NCBI GenBank assembly: GCA_022747635.1
Contig: JAKTNV010000011.1
Coordinates: 19,183,481 to 19,247,480, forward strand
Direction of reading: 5' to 3'
Origin: Hetaerina americana
Taxonomy: Eukaryota > Arthropoda > Insecta > Odonata > Calopterygidae
Length of the DNA stretch: 64,000 nt
In this document: piece by piece, positions 10,829 through 21,332 of the stretch
Position numbering within the stretch: the stretch's first letter is position 1
Layout of the letters: every line of letters starts with the position of its first letter
The notes under the pieces: generated by a model
What the model saw: only the letters and a program-made list of their open reading frames with translations
The model's database searches: none
Told to the model about the DNA's origin: nothing
Program-made: the position numbers and the translations under genes

Positions 10829-11830
10829 AATTTGTGACCCCTAGCAAAACACAACATCCTACTCTATATCAGGTCCCTCTTCATCTCTGAGTACTTTCTT
10901 CCTCCCTTCATCCCGTCCAACATCCCTATCCTGTTCCTTCCCTTTCCTCTTTTGCCCAACATTCTCCCCTCTATCACAGTCTTCAACATCCCACTGCCGG
11001 TCAATACCCCCTTAATCCACTTTTACTGCCTCCATAGGATTTCTCCCAACAAACCCCTCTCTTCGCCCACCGTACCAAATACTTCCTCGTTTGTTTTCTT
11101 CTCTGTCCATTTCACCTTCTCCATTCTTCTCCGTACCCACACTTCAAAAGCCTCCAGTCTACGTCTATCCTCCTGTTTCAATGACCACGTTTCCGCGCCG
11201 TACATAGCTACGCTCCATATCAAAGTTTTTACAAGTCTTTTCTTAATATCCTTACTCAATGTCCCTGTCATCAACTCCCTCCTCCTTGTGAAAGCCTCTT
11301 TGCCTAGCGCAATTCTCCTCCTTACGTCCTTACTACTTTGACCGTGTTGGTCCAAAACACTACCGAGATACGTAAACTGTTCTACCTGCTCTAGTTTTGC
11401 CCCTCCTATTTCAATGTTTAGCTTAGCATTTTTCTTTCTAGGATATCGTATAACCTTTGTTTTGTTAATATTGATTCTCACCCCATACCTGTCGCACTGA
11501 ATTTCCAATTCACTAAGCAATTCTTGCAGCCCCTTCGCTGACTGACAAACTAAAGCTTGGCCATCAGCGAACCTAACTGATTTAACGAATTCCCCTCCGA
11601 CCTTTATTCCTACCTCCAGTTCCTCCCATGCCTCTTTAATCCTTTCCTCTGCATACAGGTTGAACAGCAACGGTGATAATGGGGAACCCTGCCTTACACT
11701 TCTTCCTAACACTGCCCATCCGGACTCCCCGTTTCCCACCCGCACCTGAGCAGTCTGAGACATGTACAGGTTGCGGATTAGACTCCTTTCCCTCTAATCA
11801 TTTCCTATTTTCTGCAATATCCTCGTTCGC
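10829..11830 (-). mobile_element. LINE A, 5'-truncated copy 2
   Basis: Antisense LINE A of about 1 kb, colinear with the 50.3-51.4 kb part of the best copy. It contains the reverse-transcriptase C-terminal half and 3' UTR, lacks the very last terminal hairpin, and stops at about 11830 inside the reverse-transcriptase domain. It abuts copy 1 with no spacer. Confidence 0.85.
11023..11763 (-). pseudogene. LINE A reverse transcriptase, C-terminal fragment
   Basis: A 246-codon open frame covering the second half of a non-LTR reverse transcriptase. Recognisable landmarks in order: 'SVRQGSPLSPLLFNLYAEE' (palm block B), 'SVRFADGQALVC', where the invariant FADD of the active site has become FADG (11560-11571 on the minus strand), 'INKTKVIRYPRKK', 'FTYLGSVLDQHG' (thumb), and 'GAETWSLKQEDRRRLEAFE', typical of the region after the thumb. 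The first half, including catalytic block A and the endonuclease, is missing. The open frame is long, but the catalytic Asp change and the 5' truncation make it non-functional. Confidence 0.9.
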
Positions 11831-13489
11831 TTTTTATTAATTTATTATATATAACATATAAGTTTCATATTAATATCATTTTCCGTTGATATTAATAAAT
11901 AATATCTTCACGAATAATAGAATGGTCAGACCAGTAAATTTAGGATTCACGAAGGAATATTTAGGAGAGTAGGTTACGGTTTTTCCTTAATGAAATGACT
12001 ATGATTTATGCGGGTCTATTTTCTGACGCTAGAATTAATTTGTATTTTTCTTAGTTTGTTATTAATCGAAGGGATGATTAAGGAAGACATCATCTCAGGA
12101 AATATTATGCTAAGCCCGTGAATGTCGCGCAGTATTCTGAGGTGTTCACAAATTACTCACTCACAACCTACGCGAATCACTGCGTCCATTGTTTCTCTTT
12201 AATTCTTCTCAAGTGTTGTTAGGCGACTAAATTCGCTCTAAGTCACGAGAAAATGTCATTGTCGCTGCGTATCTAGTGATTCACCCTTCATTCATCTCAG
12301 TGATTCTCACGGCGCAACTTGGGCTGGTTGATCATATAGCAAAAGCTCTCATTAGTTTGTTTTCTGTATTTTTCAACTCCTCCCTAGGGCAGTAATATGT
12401 TTCTGAAGAGCGCCTTTAAGTGTGTGAGGGTGTTTGATTTGTGCGCTAATATTTTTGGTGTAGAAATCCTGAAGGAAATTGGTTAGGGTATTGGCTTTGT
12501 TTAAGCTGTCTGCAACAATGTCGCCATTTTTTTTCTAAAATAATGTTCAGTTGGACGTTTCTCATGTATTTATCTCGTGGCGTGCGTAATGCTGAAATGA
12601 TTTATGGTAATTGCCCCAATTTTCGCATAAATTGTTTGCGTTTAAATGGTACGTATGAATTTGAGCACTATCATTTTCGTTTTTGTTCTAACTTCTTTTG
12701 AGTTTCATCGTCTCCTTTGTGTGCCTTTGATTTATCCGTTCCGCCATCTTGGTTTCTTATGATAGTGTCTACATGGAGTAGGCTTCTCTATCCCGTAACT
12801 AATTATATTTTAAAACATTTTCCGAGTGTGCTGCATGTCGATGTTGTGAGCCTCCAAACTGATTGACTGTAGATCGTGTTTTAATTTCTCCCGACGCTCA
12901 TTAAAATTCCCTTGACTGAATAGATATGCTCTACGCTTTCCTTAAAGTATGCTTTTGCGAACTTAATTGTCATTTCTGGAAAATATAGCTTTGCGGTCGC
13001 TAATGTTCTCAATTTTACCCACGTTTGTGCTGATATATGGCTTATTAATCGCAAATATGTCTGGTATGTATGTGCCTTGCCTTGTGTCGGCGATTTAACT
13101 ACTTGTTCTTACGAGTACTTTGTGAATATATTGAGAATTATTTAGCAATAATTTCAATTTTTTGCGTGTTTTATTATTAATTTCCAAGTCCCAATCAATT
13201 GACGATAGATTAAAGACGTCGGCGACTACAAATAAACACTTTTACAACTGGAATACCACGCAATGTCATAGACAAAGATAAAATGTATAAAATTGCCATT
13301 TTCCTTCTTTGTTGTGCCGCAATACTCTGTAATATATTACCTTATACCTATTTAACTAACCGTCTTTAGTTCGTTACTTATAGAGAGACAAAATAAGGCT
13401 ATTCTTATACATTAATTTACGGTAAAATCAATCGAAATCGCTATTTTCAAGCAATAATATCTGTTAGGATATCATTTTCGTCTATGCCA
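11831..13489. other. Unassigned AT-rich stretch
   Basis: About 1.7 kb with no open frame of note, no family resemblance and no strong repeat. The lack of recognisable transposon debris is itself unusual in this window. Confidence 0.4.
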
Positions 13490-13491
13490 AT

Positions 13492-13556
13492 ACACTACCC
13501 CGCAAGTGGCCACAAGGAGGTGCTGCGGAGGGTGTTGGGTCACAAGCCAGCCATTT
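13492..13556 (-). repeat. LINE B 3'-terminal hairpin stub
   Basis: 'ctaccccgcaagtggccacaaggaggtgctgcggagggtgttgggtcac' is a diverged antisense copy of the LINE B terminus. Confidence 0.6.
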
Positions 13557-13769
13557 TTTTCTTTAATACTTCAGTTATTACGTAACTTTTTAATTAATTG
13601 CCCTTAGTGAAACCAATTTCTCTAAATGCATGTTAAACTAAACCTATATAATGTTTGAAAAAATACTGCTTAAATATTCCGCCGCTATATGTTGATAGAA
13701 AAGATACTCAAGTACTTTAATATAGAGCGTGTCGCTTTATATGTCGATATGAAACATGGTATATTAGAC

Positions 13770-14150
13770 AAGAGGAAGTGCGTCAGGGTTGCTGATTTGA
13801 CGAAAGATGCTTAAGCAGTGCGGGTGTGGATGAGGATGGGATGGGAAAGAAAATGGACGAGAATATGATGAGATTAACAAGGTTTTTGAGATGTAGGTAT
13901 GGTGAAGAATGGAGAAAGTACATAAGTTGGACGGAAAGAGGAAGTTAAACAATTTAAACCGTTTCAAATATGGTGGGCGAAGAGAGGAACTTGCTAGGGG
14001 AAATCCGAAGAAGGCAGAATGAGTAGGTAGAGCAACAATTGAGAGGTGAATATGGATGTTAAAGGTCGCGATAGGAGAGAGAGTGTTTGGTAAGGGTTGT
14101 AGAGTAAGGAAGAGAGTAATAGGTTTTTTTTAGATAGTGTGTAGCATGTA
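13770..14150 (+). repeat. LINE A 3'-region fragment, sense
   Basis: Purine-rich sense strand with 'gtgtggatgagg', 'aagttggacggaaagagg', 'ggaaatccgaagaaggcag' and 'ggatgttaaagg', matching the complement of the 50.4-50.7 kb LINE A region. Strongly diverged, no frame. Confidence 0.6.
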
Positions 14151-14542
14151 GCAGTTACATAGAAATGAAGAAGAAAAAAGATAGGGCCAAGAAAGAAAGT
14201 TCTCGCAATGTATTGAAAAAAATAGTCCGTAGGAATCGTCGATTTAACTAATAAAAAATCATGTATCCTGCAGGGGACACTCGATTTAACATACGAAACC
14301 GATGAAACAGTTGAGGCTTCTGATTATATAGGCAGATTAGACCATTCATATTAGATAAGGTTGCCTTGGAGATAGATTGGAGCATCAAATGATTCAGGGA
14401 GTCATTATTTCCTTTGTACTATTCGCAATCGAAAAAATAAACAAATGCATGCAACGGAAAAACATATGGTCGACGAATATCAGCTGCAAATCAATAGCCT
14501 AGAACACTTGGCCATTTTGTAACTGGACATGGGTGAACTTAC

Positions 14543-14600
14543 ATCCCCTGCCACACACCCCCAGGACTGATTTCGGGGTGTGGCGTAGATTTTGATTCCA
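14543..14600 (+). repeat. LINE B 3'-terminal hairpin stub
   Basis: 'cccctgccacacacccccaggactgatttcggggtgtggcgtagattttg' keeps the CCCC...CCACAC and terminal TAGAT wording of LINE B 3' ends, but the hairpin is rearranged. Confidence 0.4.
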
Positions 14601-16350
14601 AAATTTCTACATTTATCAGGAGGAATATCTTGATTGAATGAATCTTGCCTAGGAATGTATCGAAGATACAGTAGATCTTATTCCTTCACAGAGTAATTTT
14701 AGGCTTCACCGTTGAAAATTTTGCTCCCCTCGGAGCAAGTACATAGTATTTGATAAAAATAAATTCTATTCTAATAGTGCCAATAAACTTTAGGTTAGGA
14801 TTGAGAAAGAGCTATAAAGTTGGAATGTATGCTTTATTCATCAATAATTTATCAAAGCTGACGATTTTAATTAGGTTATCAGTGGTTAGTGATCTGAGGG
14901 CAATGCTAGCAATCCACCTGAATGCAGGGGTAAAAACAAAACGTCCAACAACTTAGATGTTTTGGGGTTGTGTGAAAAATCAACAAAAAATTGATTACTA
15001 CAGAAACGGACGTAGATTTGAACCGAAGGAAAGGAATATTTAACTACTTTCGTCGTCTTTCCTCAACCATCAAAGCTGTGCGTTCTCGTAAAAATTATGC
15101 GACATTCATTTTTTTCATGTGGGAACAGTTTCCAAGGAAGAAGAATTATAAGTGTTTTCAATTTAATTATTTGAAGGTAATATCCGGACGTAAAAGTCGT
15201 CTCTCGGTCAAACTCGAACGATTTTCCAATTAAGGGAAAATGGTCTTTTTATTTTCTTCAAAAAAAAAGATTCGTTTATGCGAATGGTGGTACGACTCTC
15301 GGTTTTCATTATTATTTTTATTATCTTAAAACCCGAACTCCCGAACATCACCGTCAGCCGTTAGCCATTCCGTAAAACGTCCCCAACAATTGATTTTTCG
15401 ATATATTACCCACATCCGTGCGGCAGATAAAAATTTTCATATTAATTTATCTTCCACGTAAAAACTTATGTGAACCTATGCTTCTAAAGGGTTAATGGTA
15501 GCCACCCCCCCTCCCCCCCTCCCACCACCCCCATCAAAACCACCCACCCACCCCCTTCCCCTCTCTTCCTCCCTCTCGGAAGCTCACTAATGGCGGAGTT
15601 TTTCTGAAATTCTCAAGGGGAAGGATAACATTACTTGAGGAGGAGCGAAGAGAGGAAACTTGTTCTTTTTATTCCCCCCCCCACGTGGGTTGGGGCGAGA
15701 GAACAGCAGCAGAGGAGGATTCTTCTCGAAGGTTGGGGCATAAAATACGCTCGTAACGCAAAAACGAGTTTTCTTTCTTTGCCATCCCGCCACGTAATCC
15801 TTACCGAAACATCCAGGTATTTATGAGTAACCTTCAGCGAGGCTTCGGGGATATAAATAGAGTTTTTAGAAGGAGTTGGAAGGGAAGGTGTATGATGGAA
15901 AGCACTTCGAATGGAGAAGTTTCTCCGGATAATACAGAATTCGGTGTATCCGTCGGACAAGAGTAAGGGAGAGAAATAGAGAGAGAGAGAGAGAGAGAGA
16001 GGTGGAGAGAAAGAATGATTAGTGGCAAAGGAATACCAATATGGTATATGAACTAAAGTTTCTTCACTGTACAAGATTTTGTACATTGATAGCCGCCGGT
16101 GACCTTTGACTCCTCTTTGTTCTCTCAAATGAGTTGAATTTTAAGCCCTAAAATCACCCAATTATTTTCTCGGGATTGGATGAGAGAGATGTGGCTGAGC
16201 TTAAAATTGTTCATGGCGATGCGAATTAAACTTAAAAAAGGGAGTAGTAATGCATTTTTTGAAAAGGAGTAGTTCTCTCTCGAACGCCTACATCATCAAC
16301 AAATTCGAACTAGAAAGTGTAGAGTCGATATACTCCGTGAACTATGACTT
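14601..16350. other. Unassigned stretch with a C-rich tract and a (GA)n run
   Basis: No gene recognised. It holds a C-rich tract at 15505-15560 and a (GA)n microsatellite at 15978-16002. Open frames in 15.6-16.1 kb follow these skewed tracts and show no family features. Confidence 0.4.
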
Positions 16351-16359
16351 CATCTAAAT

Positions 16360-16425
16360 CTACATAGTACTCCACAAGCTGCCGCATGGGTGTGTGGCGT
16401 GGCGTACTTTAGGCGGTACTCTTAC
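16360..16425 (-). repeat. LINE B 3'-terminal hairpin stub
   Basis: 'atctaaatctacatagtactccacaagctgccgcatgggtgtgtggcgtggcg': antisense terminus including the TAGATTTAGAT-like tail. Confidence 0.7.
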
Positions 16426-16587
16426 TTGTAACTTTTGGGTGAAACTTATAGGAAGATAATGTGGACAAAGGGTAGTCTTGCATGGTGTTAGCTCTGATGC
16501 GGAAGGAATCATTTCAGATGTTCTACCCGAGAAGTTTAATCGGACGACCTCTTTTATTCCTTTCCTAAGTTAACGAAACTGACTCCG

Positions 16588-16665
16588 TGGTACATCTACA
16601 TAATACCCCGCCGGCCGCCGCAAGGGCGTGTGGCGGGGGGTGTTAGGTCACCACCCGAAAAAGGG
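16588..16665 (-). repeat. LINE B 3'-terminal hairpin stub (best-preserved stem)
   Basis: 'catctacataataccccgccggccgccgcaagggcgtgtggcggggggtgttaggtcacc'. The two halves CCCCGCC...GCCGCC and GGGCG...GGCGGGG pair to give the strongest predicted stem of all copies. Confidence 0.75.
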
Positions 16666-16937
16666 AACAAAACCACATGCAAAATCAACACATACATGCA
16701 AACCTATACCCACAGTGGCGTATACTATACATTCATGCAAAAATCCTTTAATTCTACGCGCATGCAATCGCATATACGAGGGTCATCCGGAAAGTAGTAC
16801 CCGTTCGTGCCGCATGAAGTGCTGACGACGCGAGTAGCCGCTGGACGAGGTCAGATAGCTTCAGTGGCTTGTCTGCCTTCTCTGAGCCAAGTTGCGTGAC
16901 GCTAGCATTGCCTGTGTTGTTTCTGTGATTGTTTACA

Positions 16938-17336
16938 ATGTTTAAAAAAATTGAGAACGCCGCCAGTTGTGAAGTGAGGGCAGTGATTAAATTCCTCAAT
17001 GCAAGAAACGTTCGCCCATGTGATATTCATCGCCAATTAAAGGAGGTGTATGGAGACAATGTAATGGACGAGTCGTCTGTTCGGCGGTGGTGTCGCAACT
17101 TCAACATGGGGAGGGGGAACACACACGACGATGAGCGTTCGGGGAGACCGTCTGTCATTACAGACCAACTGGTGAGCTCAGTTGACGAATTCGTGAGGAA
17201 CGATCGGCGCGTCACAATTGATGACATCTGTGAGCATTTTCCCAATGTTTCTCGAACAATTGTTCATGAAATTGTTAAACACCATCTGCATTATGCAAAA
17301 ATTTGTGCAAGATGGGTCCCTCGCGTATCTCAATGA
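16938..17336 (+). CDS. mariner transposase DNA-binding domain only (132 aa)
   Basis: ATG at 16938 is the first in-frame methionine after the inverted repeat. The product covers both helix-turn-helix units of a mariner transposase: HTH1 about residues 10-55 ('FLNARNVRPCDIHRQLKEVY', 'DESSVRRWCRNFNMGRGNTH'), the linker 'DDERSGRPSV' (the GRPR-like hinge) and HTH2 about 75-120 ('NDRRVTIDDICEHFPNVSRT'), ending 'KICARWVPRVSQ'. Right after WVPR, where the catalytic domain should start, the deletion joins to the transposase C-terminus in another frame, giving an early stop. All three catalytic Asp residues are absent. It could bind its own element's ends without cutting. The open frame is seen directly; expression and repressor activity are inference. 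Confidence 0.75.
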   Translation: MFKKIENAASCEVRAVIKFLNARNVRPCDIHRQLKEVYGDNVMDESSVRRWCRNFNMGRGNTHDDERSGRPSVITDQLVSSVDEFVRNDRRVTIDDICEHFPNVSRTIVHEIVKHHLHYAKICARWVPRVSQ

Positions 17337-17430
17337 GCTGGCGGCGAAGGACTATGCAGCAGGAATACAGAAACTTGTCACACGTTATGACAAATGCCTT
17401 AATTTGCTTGGAGATTATGTTGAGAAGTAG
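17318..17430 (+). pseudogene. mariner transposase C-terminal tail, out of frame
   Basis: In a different frame from the preceding open frame, the sequence reads 'YLNELAAKDYAAGIQKLVTR' followed by 'YDKCLNLLGDYVEK' and a stop, the usual end of mariner transposases (...W.KCI...GDYFE). This locates the deletion junction at about 17318-17325 and shows that the 3' end was kept only as part of the transposon end. Confidence 0.8.
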
Positions 17431-17534
17431 TTTAAAGTATCCTCTTTCAAATAAAATTTTTTATGTTTGTTAATATTTACTTTTGTCTTTTTATTTCACG
17501 AACGGGTACTACTTTCCGGATGACCCTCGTATAT

Positions 17535-17645
17535 GTTCCATAAACTTGCACAAAATGGATGTGAGGGAAATAGGTCTGTAAAATCTCGGTTCCTCTTAGT
17601 CTCCACTTTTAAATATTGGAGTTACGTTAGCTGTTTTCCTTTATC
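17535..17645 (-). repeat. LINE B reverse transcriptase fragment, antisense
   Basis: 'ggaaataggtctgtaaaatctcggttcctcttag...aaatattggagttacgttagc' matches 59075-59135 of the long LINE B copy, where the complement encodes the 'LTPIFKKG...NYRPIS' block of the reverse transcriptase. Confidence 0.7.
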
Positions 17646-17958
17646 AATCCGTTGCTTTTCTTGATTTGCGTTAATGATTTGAACCGCGAAGTGAAAAGGA
17701 AGATTAGGATTCTCTCGGATGACACGGTGATTTATCGGGAGATATCTGGGGATGAAGATCCTTTAATTCTAGCACAGGACCTAGATTGCATTAATAAATT
17801 GCGTTCAGAATTGGGATTGCCATTAAAACTTAACAAATGTTCAGCGGTAAATTTCTTTAAAAGATCAACGGGATTTCGACTTATTACTTTTTCAAATTCT
17901 AGCTTGCACGTTATTGGATTTCTAACTCCATCATAAGGTGCAATTATTTGTTGATGAT
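17646..17958 (+). pseudogene. LINE B reverse transcriptase fragment, sense (catalytic block)
   Basis: A 94-codon open frame (17652-17936) contains 'LFLICVNDLNREVK', followed by 'ILSDDTVIYREI', the equivalent of the FADDT catalytic block with F-A replaced by L-S, and 'LGLPLKLNKCSAVNF', the usual L..N..KC.V.F block that follows. It is a piece of the palm domain of a CR1-like non-LTR reverse transcriptase. It lies head-to-head with the antisense LINE B piece immediately to the left, so an inversion joined two parts of one element or of two elements. No upstream or downstream domain is present. Confidence 0.8.
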
Positions 17959-17962
17959 AGTA

Positions 17963-18715
17963 CGAGGGTCATCCGGAAAGTAGTACCCGTTCGTGCCGCA
18001 TGAAGTGCTGACGACGCGAGTAGCCGCTGGACGAGGTCAGATAGCTTCAGTGGCTTGTCTGCCTTCTCTGAGCCAAGTTGCGTGACGCTAGCATTGCCTG
18101 TGTTGTTTCTGTGATTGTTTACAATGTTTAAAAAAATTGAGAACGCCGCCAGTTGTGAAGTGAGGGCAGTGATTAAATTCCTCAATGCAAGAAACGTTCG
18201 CCCATGTGATATTCATCGCCAATTAAAGGAGGTGTATGGAGACAATGTAATGGACGAGTCGTCTGTTCGGCGGTGGTGTCGCAACTTCAACATGGGGAGG
18301 GGGAACACACACGACGATGAGCGTTCGGAGAGACCGTCTGTCATTACAGACCAACTGGTGAGCTCAGTTGACGAATTCGTGAGGAACGATCGGCGCGTCA
18401 CAATTGATGACATCTGTGAGCATTTTCCCAATGTTTCTCGAACAATTGTTCATGAAATTGTTAAACACCATCTGCATTATGCAAAAATTTGTGCAAGATG
18501 GGTCCCTCGCGTATCTCAATGAGCTGGCGGCGAAGGACTATGCAGCAGGAATACAGAAACTTGTCACACGTTATGACAAATGCCTTAATTTGCTTGGAGA
18601 TTATGTTGAGAAGTAGTTTAAAGTATCCTCTTTCAAATAAAATTTTTTATGTTTGTTAATATTTACTTTTGTGTCTTTATTTCACGAACGGGTACTACTT
18701 TCCGGATGACCCTCG
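17963..18715 (+). mobile_element. Internally deleted mariner, family M1, copy 2 (753 bp)
   Basis: Same length and structure as the copy at 16777, in the same orientation and 433 bp downstream, flanked by TA (17961-17962, 18716-18717). By eye it differs from copy 1 at only a few bases: one G/A change in the hinge and a small change near the 3' end. The internal deletion junction is identical, so both descend from one already-deleted element. Confidence 0.95.
18124..18522 (+). CDS. mariner transposase DNA-binding domain only, copy 2 (132 aa)
   Basis: Identical to the copy-1 product except for Gly to Glu in the hinge ('DDERSERPSV'). The same two HTH units are present and the same early stop follows 'WVPRVSQ'. 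The hinge change also occurs in the third copy at 46.5-46.9 kb, so copies 2 and 3 share a more recent ancestor or copy 1 mutated. The frame being open in all three copies is compatible either with youth or with selection to keep a binding protein; sequence alone cannot separate these. Confidence 0.7.
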   Translation: MFKKIENAASCEVRAVIKFLNARNVRPCDIHRQLKEVYGDNVMDESSVRRWCRNFNMGRGNTHDDERSERPSVITDQLVSSVDEFVRNDRRVTIDDICEHFPNVSRTIVHEIVKHHLHYAKICARWVPRVSQ

Positions 18716-18718
18716 TAC

Positions 18719-19000
18719 TTCCTTACTCCATTTCCAACTTGCTTATACTATTCCTTTACCTTCGTCACTTTCCTAACGTTATCCCCACTATAACAGTTTT
18801 CAATATCTTATTGTCAATCAGAATGCTCTGAATCCATATTCCCTGTCCCCTTTGAAGGAGAGGAAAGAGATTCAGAGCATTTTTTCTGGCAGTCTCCTCT
18901 CCTTCCCCAACATGCCTATAACTCCTTCGTTTATTCATTCCGTCCATCTTAACGTTTTTATATACATACACGCCCACATTTCAAAAGCCTCCAATGTGCA
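18719..19000 (-). repeat. LINE A 3'-region fragment
   Basis: Antisense LINE A words: 'cgtcactttcctaacgttatccccactataacagttttcaatatc', then 'ccccaacatgcctataactccttcgttt' and 'cacatttcaaaagcctccaatgtgc'. It abuts the right end of mariner copy 2. Truncated, with no usable frame. Confidence 0.7.
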
Positions 19001-19213
19001 GCTTCATAATGTTTATAGGAAACGGATAGAGGATGGGTTAGCTCTTTGGTATCAGCGTTCTTTTCTGCCGATATCTGTTCCTTAATTATGCAATTAGTTG
19101 CAATTTCTTTTAATTTCCAGATTTGGATTCTGGTGATGATAATAAGTATTGTAGCACTTGTCACTCCCAATATAAGGCCTAGTAATTTAGTTTGTATGCC
19201 TAAAAAATACGTT

Positions 19214-19270
19214 GCAGGTCACCGTTATGTCACCGTCACCGGTGTATGGTGGGGGATGATTCCACAGCAG
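19214..19270 (-). repeat. LINE B 3'-terminal hairpin stub
   Basis: 'gcaggtcaccgttatgtcaccgtcaccggtgtatggtgggggatgattccaca': a diverged antisense copy of the LINE B terminus. Confidence 0.45.
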
Positions 19271-20840
19271 ATAAGCTACATCCAAGTTTAGTGTGCTTAA
19301 TTGTTATGTATCAATGATTATACATTATAGAAATAACGTTCACAACAGCGTAAGAACTAGAGTTCCTAGGTTTTAAATGATTTCCTACCCATGCACTACT
19401 CGTTGCGAGTTAAAGAAATAATAAGAGATGAGCGAGATTTAGAAAGTTTTCAATTTACACTTAAGGCAGCTTTTATTAAGGTGGCTTCTAAAATTGATTA
19501 GTTGCTCTGAGAGATGGGCTCCTTGGAAACGGTAAAATCTGTTCTTGGATGCTAAAAGACCAATGTACTCAGAGAAAATATTATTAGATTTACAAAAGTT
19601 ACCAATATGCCTCAGTAATACATGCTAGGCATGTACAACTGAGAGAAATTGAAAAGGGTTCGTCGTAAAATTCACCCTTCCGCTAAACAGTTAGAAAAAA
19701 GTGTCTCAGCGTGCATTCAAAATCACTCATTGCTTATTTACTGTCTTTGTGTTACCACGCGTAACCACGTCACGTCAGTGAACAAATTTCACTCATTCTT
19801 TCCTCTCGGTGAAGTGTCTCTAATTGCGAGACTAGACTGTGGGTTTATGCTTGGTTTCAACGGGGCACTTTTCCCATTATTTTCACTTTAAAAGCTAAGA
19901 ATGAGCGTAAACTTTTCCCTGACAAGAAACGATGCCAATCCAAGCCCTTGAGTTGGTTTTTACTGCGTCTTGTTTCCGGTAACTTTGTGACTAGCGCGGC
20001 GCGAACTATGTATGTCACCATTCGAATATTTTTTTCATTCTCACGCTCGGGGAAGGCTAAAGATTTATTGTTTTACTTTTTAATTTTCTTCACTATACAA
20101 GGAGCGCACGAGGATTAGTGTTGGTGTAATAATATGATGAGCGATACTTTTCAGATGACCTCAATATCAACTTGACAGCGAATGTAGAGCGCTATAAATG
20201 CCCTAATTTTTACAATGAATGGCGACACGAAGGCGGGGAAATGATTGCAAATTTTGGAGGATATGGGTTAAGATACCCTTGATTCACAGAAGAGATGCGT
20301 AGGAGAGACTTTAATAATGATTTAGAGCACTCGAGTTTTTGCTTGCAACGCAGAGGGAATTATTATGGCACTAAATTATATTGTTGGATTCGACCATCAG
20401 AATTAAAATTAATAGGGTTAGACACACCGCCTGGGACAGATTAAAGTGCTCTTTCTTCCATTGAACGATCCGCATACCACAGCAATATCGGATCATTGCA
20501 TCGGAATATTATTTATCAAAAAAATAAAAGTTTAGTGATTTAGTTTAATTACCCATTTCTGCATAATGTAGATATTCATGCAGGACTACGTCACATATAG
20601 ATACAAACGCTAATTTTTTCCTCCTTCGATACGGAAATATAATAATATCGAAACCAAGAGCCGGAAAAAATATAAACTAACTGGAATACTAGTATTCGAT
20701 CAATTGTACAAGCATAACAATAATTGCATGCTGTACATGGTATTGTATGTGCCAGAAGATGGTATTTGAGCTAACATGTATTCAAGCGTATGCATGGACT
20801 AATAATTTGGCCTGCATTTATTTATTACTATTTAAGTTAC
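19271..20840. other. Unassigned stretch
   Basis: No gene or strong repeat seen; small open frames (e.g. 19649-19891) lack family features. Confidence 0.35.
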
Positions 20841-20844
20841 ATAG

Positions 20845-21240
20845 TATTCTGCAAGCTATCGCTATGGTATTTGGCAGTGGGTCATTACACACCGGACTAC
20901 CCTTGAACCAAAATACTTCCCCCCCCTAGAGCGTTCGGACATCGTTATTCTGATACCTTATCGTGCGTGGGAAAAATGACATTTTAAATCTACCTGTTCT
21001 ACACTTAATCTCATTAATTTTATTTAAATCATCTCGTCTACCGTAGTACAATGCCGTATATAATAATACATTTTCAACATCATTGCTGAAGAGACATCAT
21101 AAGAGATTTAATCTGTAATTTAACTTTCACTCTATGAGTCACTTCAAAACTTCACTCCGTGAGTGGATCTTGCTCTTTTTATAATGTTAATACACTAGTC
21201 AGTTTGTCATAACGACGATTTACAAATCTAGCTCCTCTAT
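20845..21240 (-). repeat. LINE B 3' region, 5'-truncated copy
   Basis: Colinear with 57780-58150 of the long LINE B copy. It holds the terminal hairpin ('ctgcaagctatcgctatggtatttggcagtgggtcattacacacc'), then 'cgttcggacatcgttattctgataccttatcg', 'agtacaatgccgtatata', 'gctgaagagacatc' and 'acaaatctagctcctct'. The complement encodes the tail of the reverse transcriptase frame in a degraded state. Confidence 0.8.
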
Positions 21241-21265
21241 GATGCACGCGGTGTATGGTTGGTAC

Positions 21266-21332
21266 TCTTACACCCCCCGCCACACGCCATTACGGTGGTC
21301 AGCGAGTATTGTAAGGATATAGATGCAGTCAG
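21266..21332 (+). repeat. LINE B 3'-terminal hairpin stub
   Basis: 'acaccccccgccacacgccattacggtggtcagcgagtattgtaaggatatagatg': sense terminus with a TAGATG end, lying just beyond an antisense LINE B copy. Confidence 0.7.

Larger units (their letters stand above)
16777..17529 (+). mobile_element. Internally deleted mariner, family M1, copy 1 (753 bp)
   Basis: Perfect 33-bp terminal inverted repeats (16777-16809 and 17497-17529, starting CGAGGGTCATCCGGAAAG) flanked by TA on both sides (16775-16776, 17530-17531), the Tc1/mariner target-site signature. Inside are the N-terminal DNA-binding part of a transposase and, after an internal deletion, its last 40 or so codons out of frame. At 753 bp against about 1.3 kb for an autonomous mariner, the missing piece is the catalytic DD34D domain. 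Intact ends suggest it was moved in trans. Confidence 0.95.
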
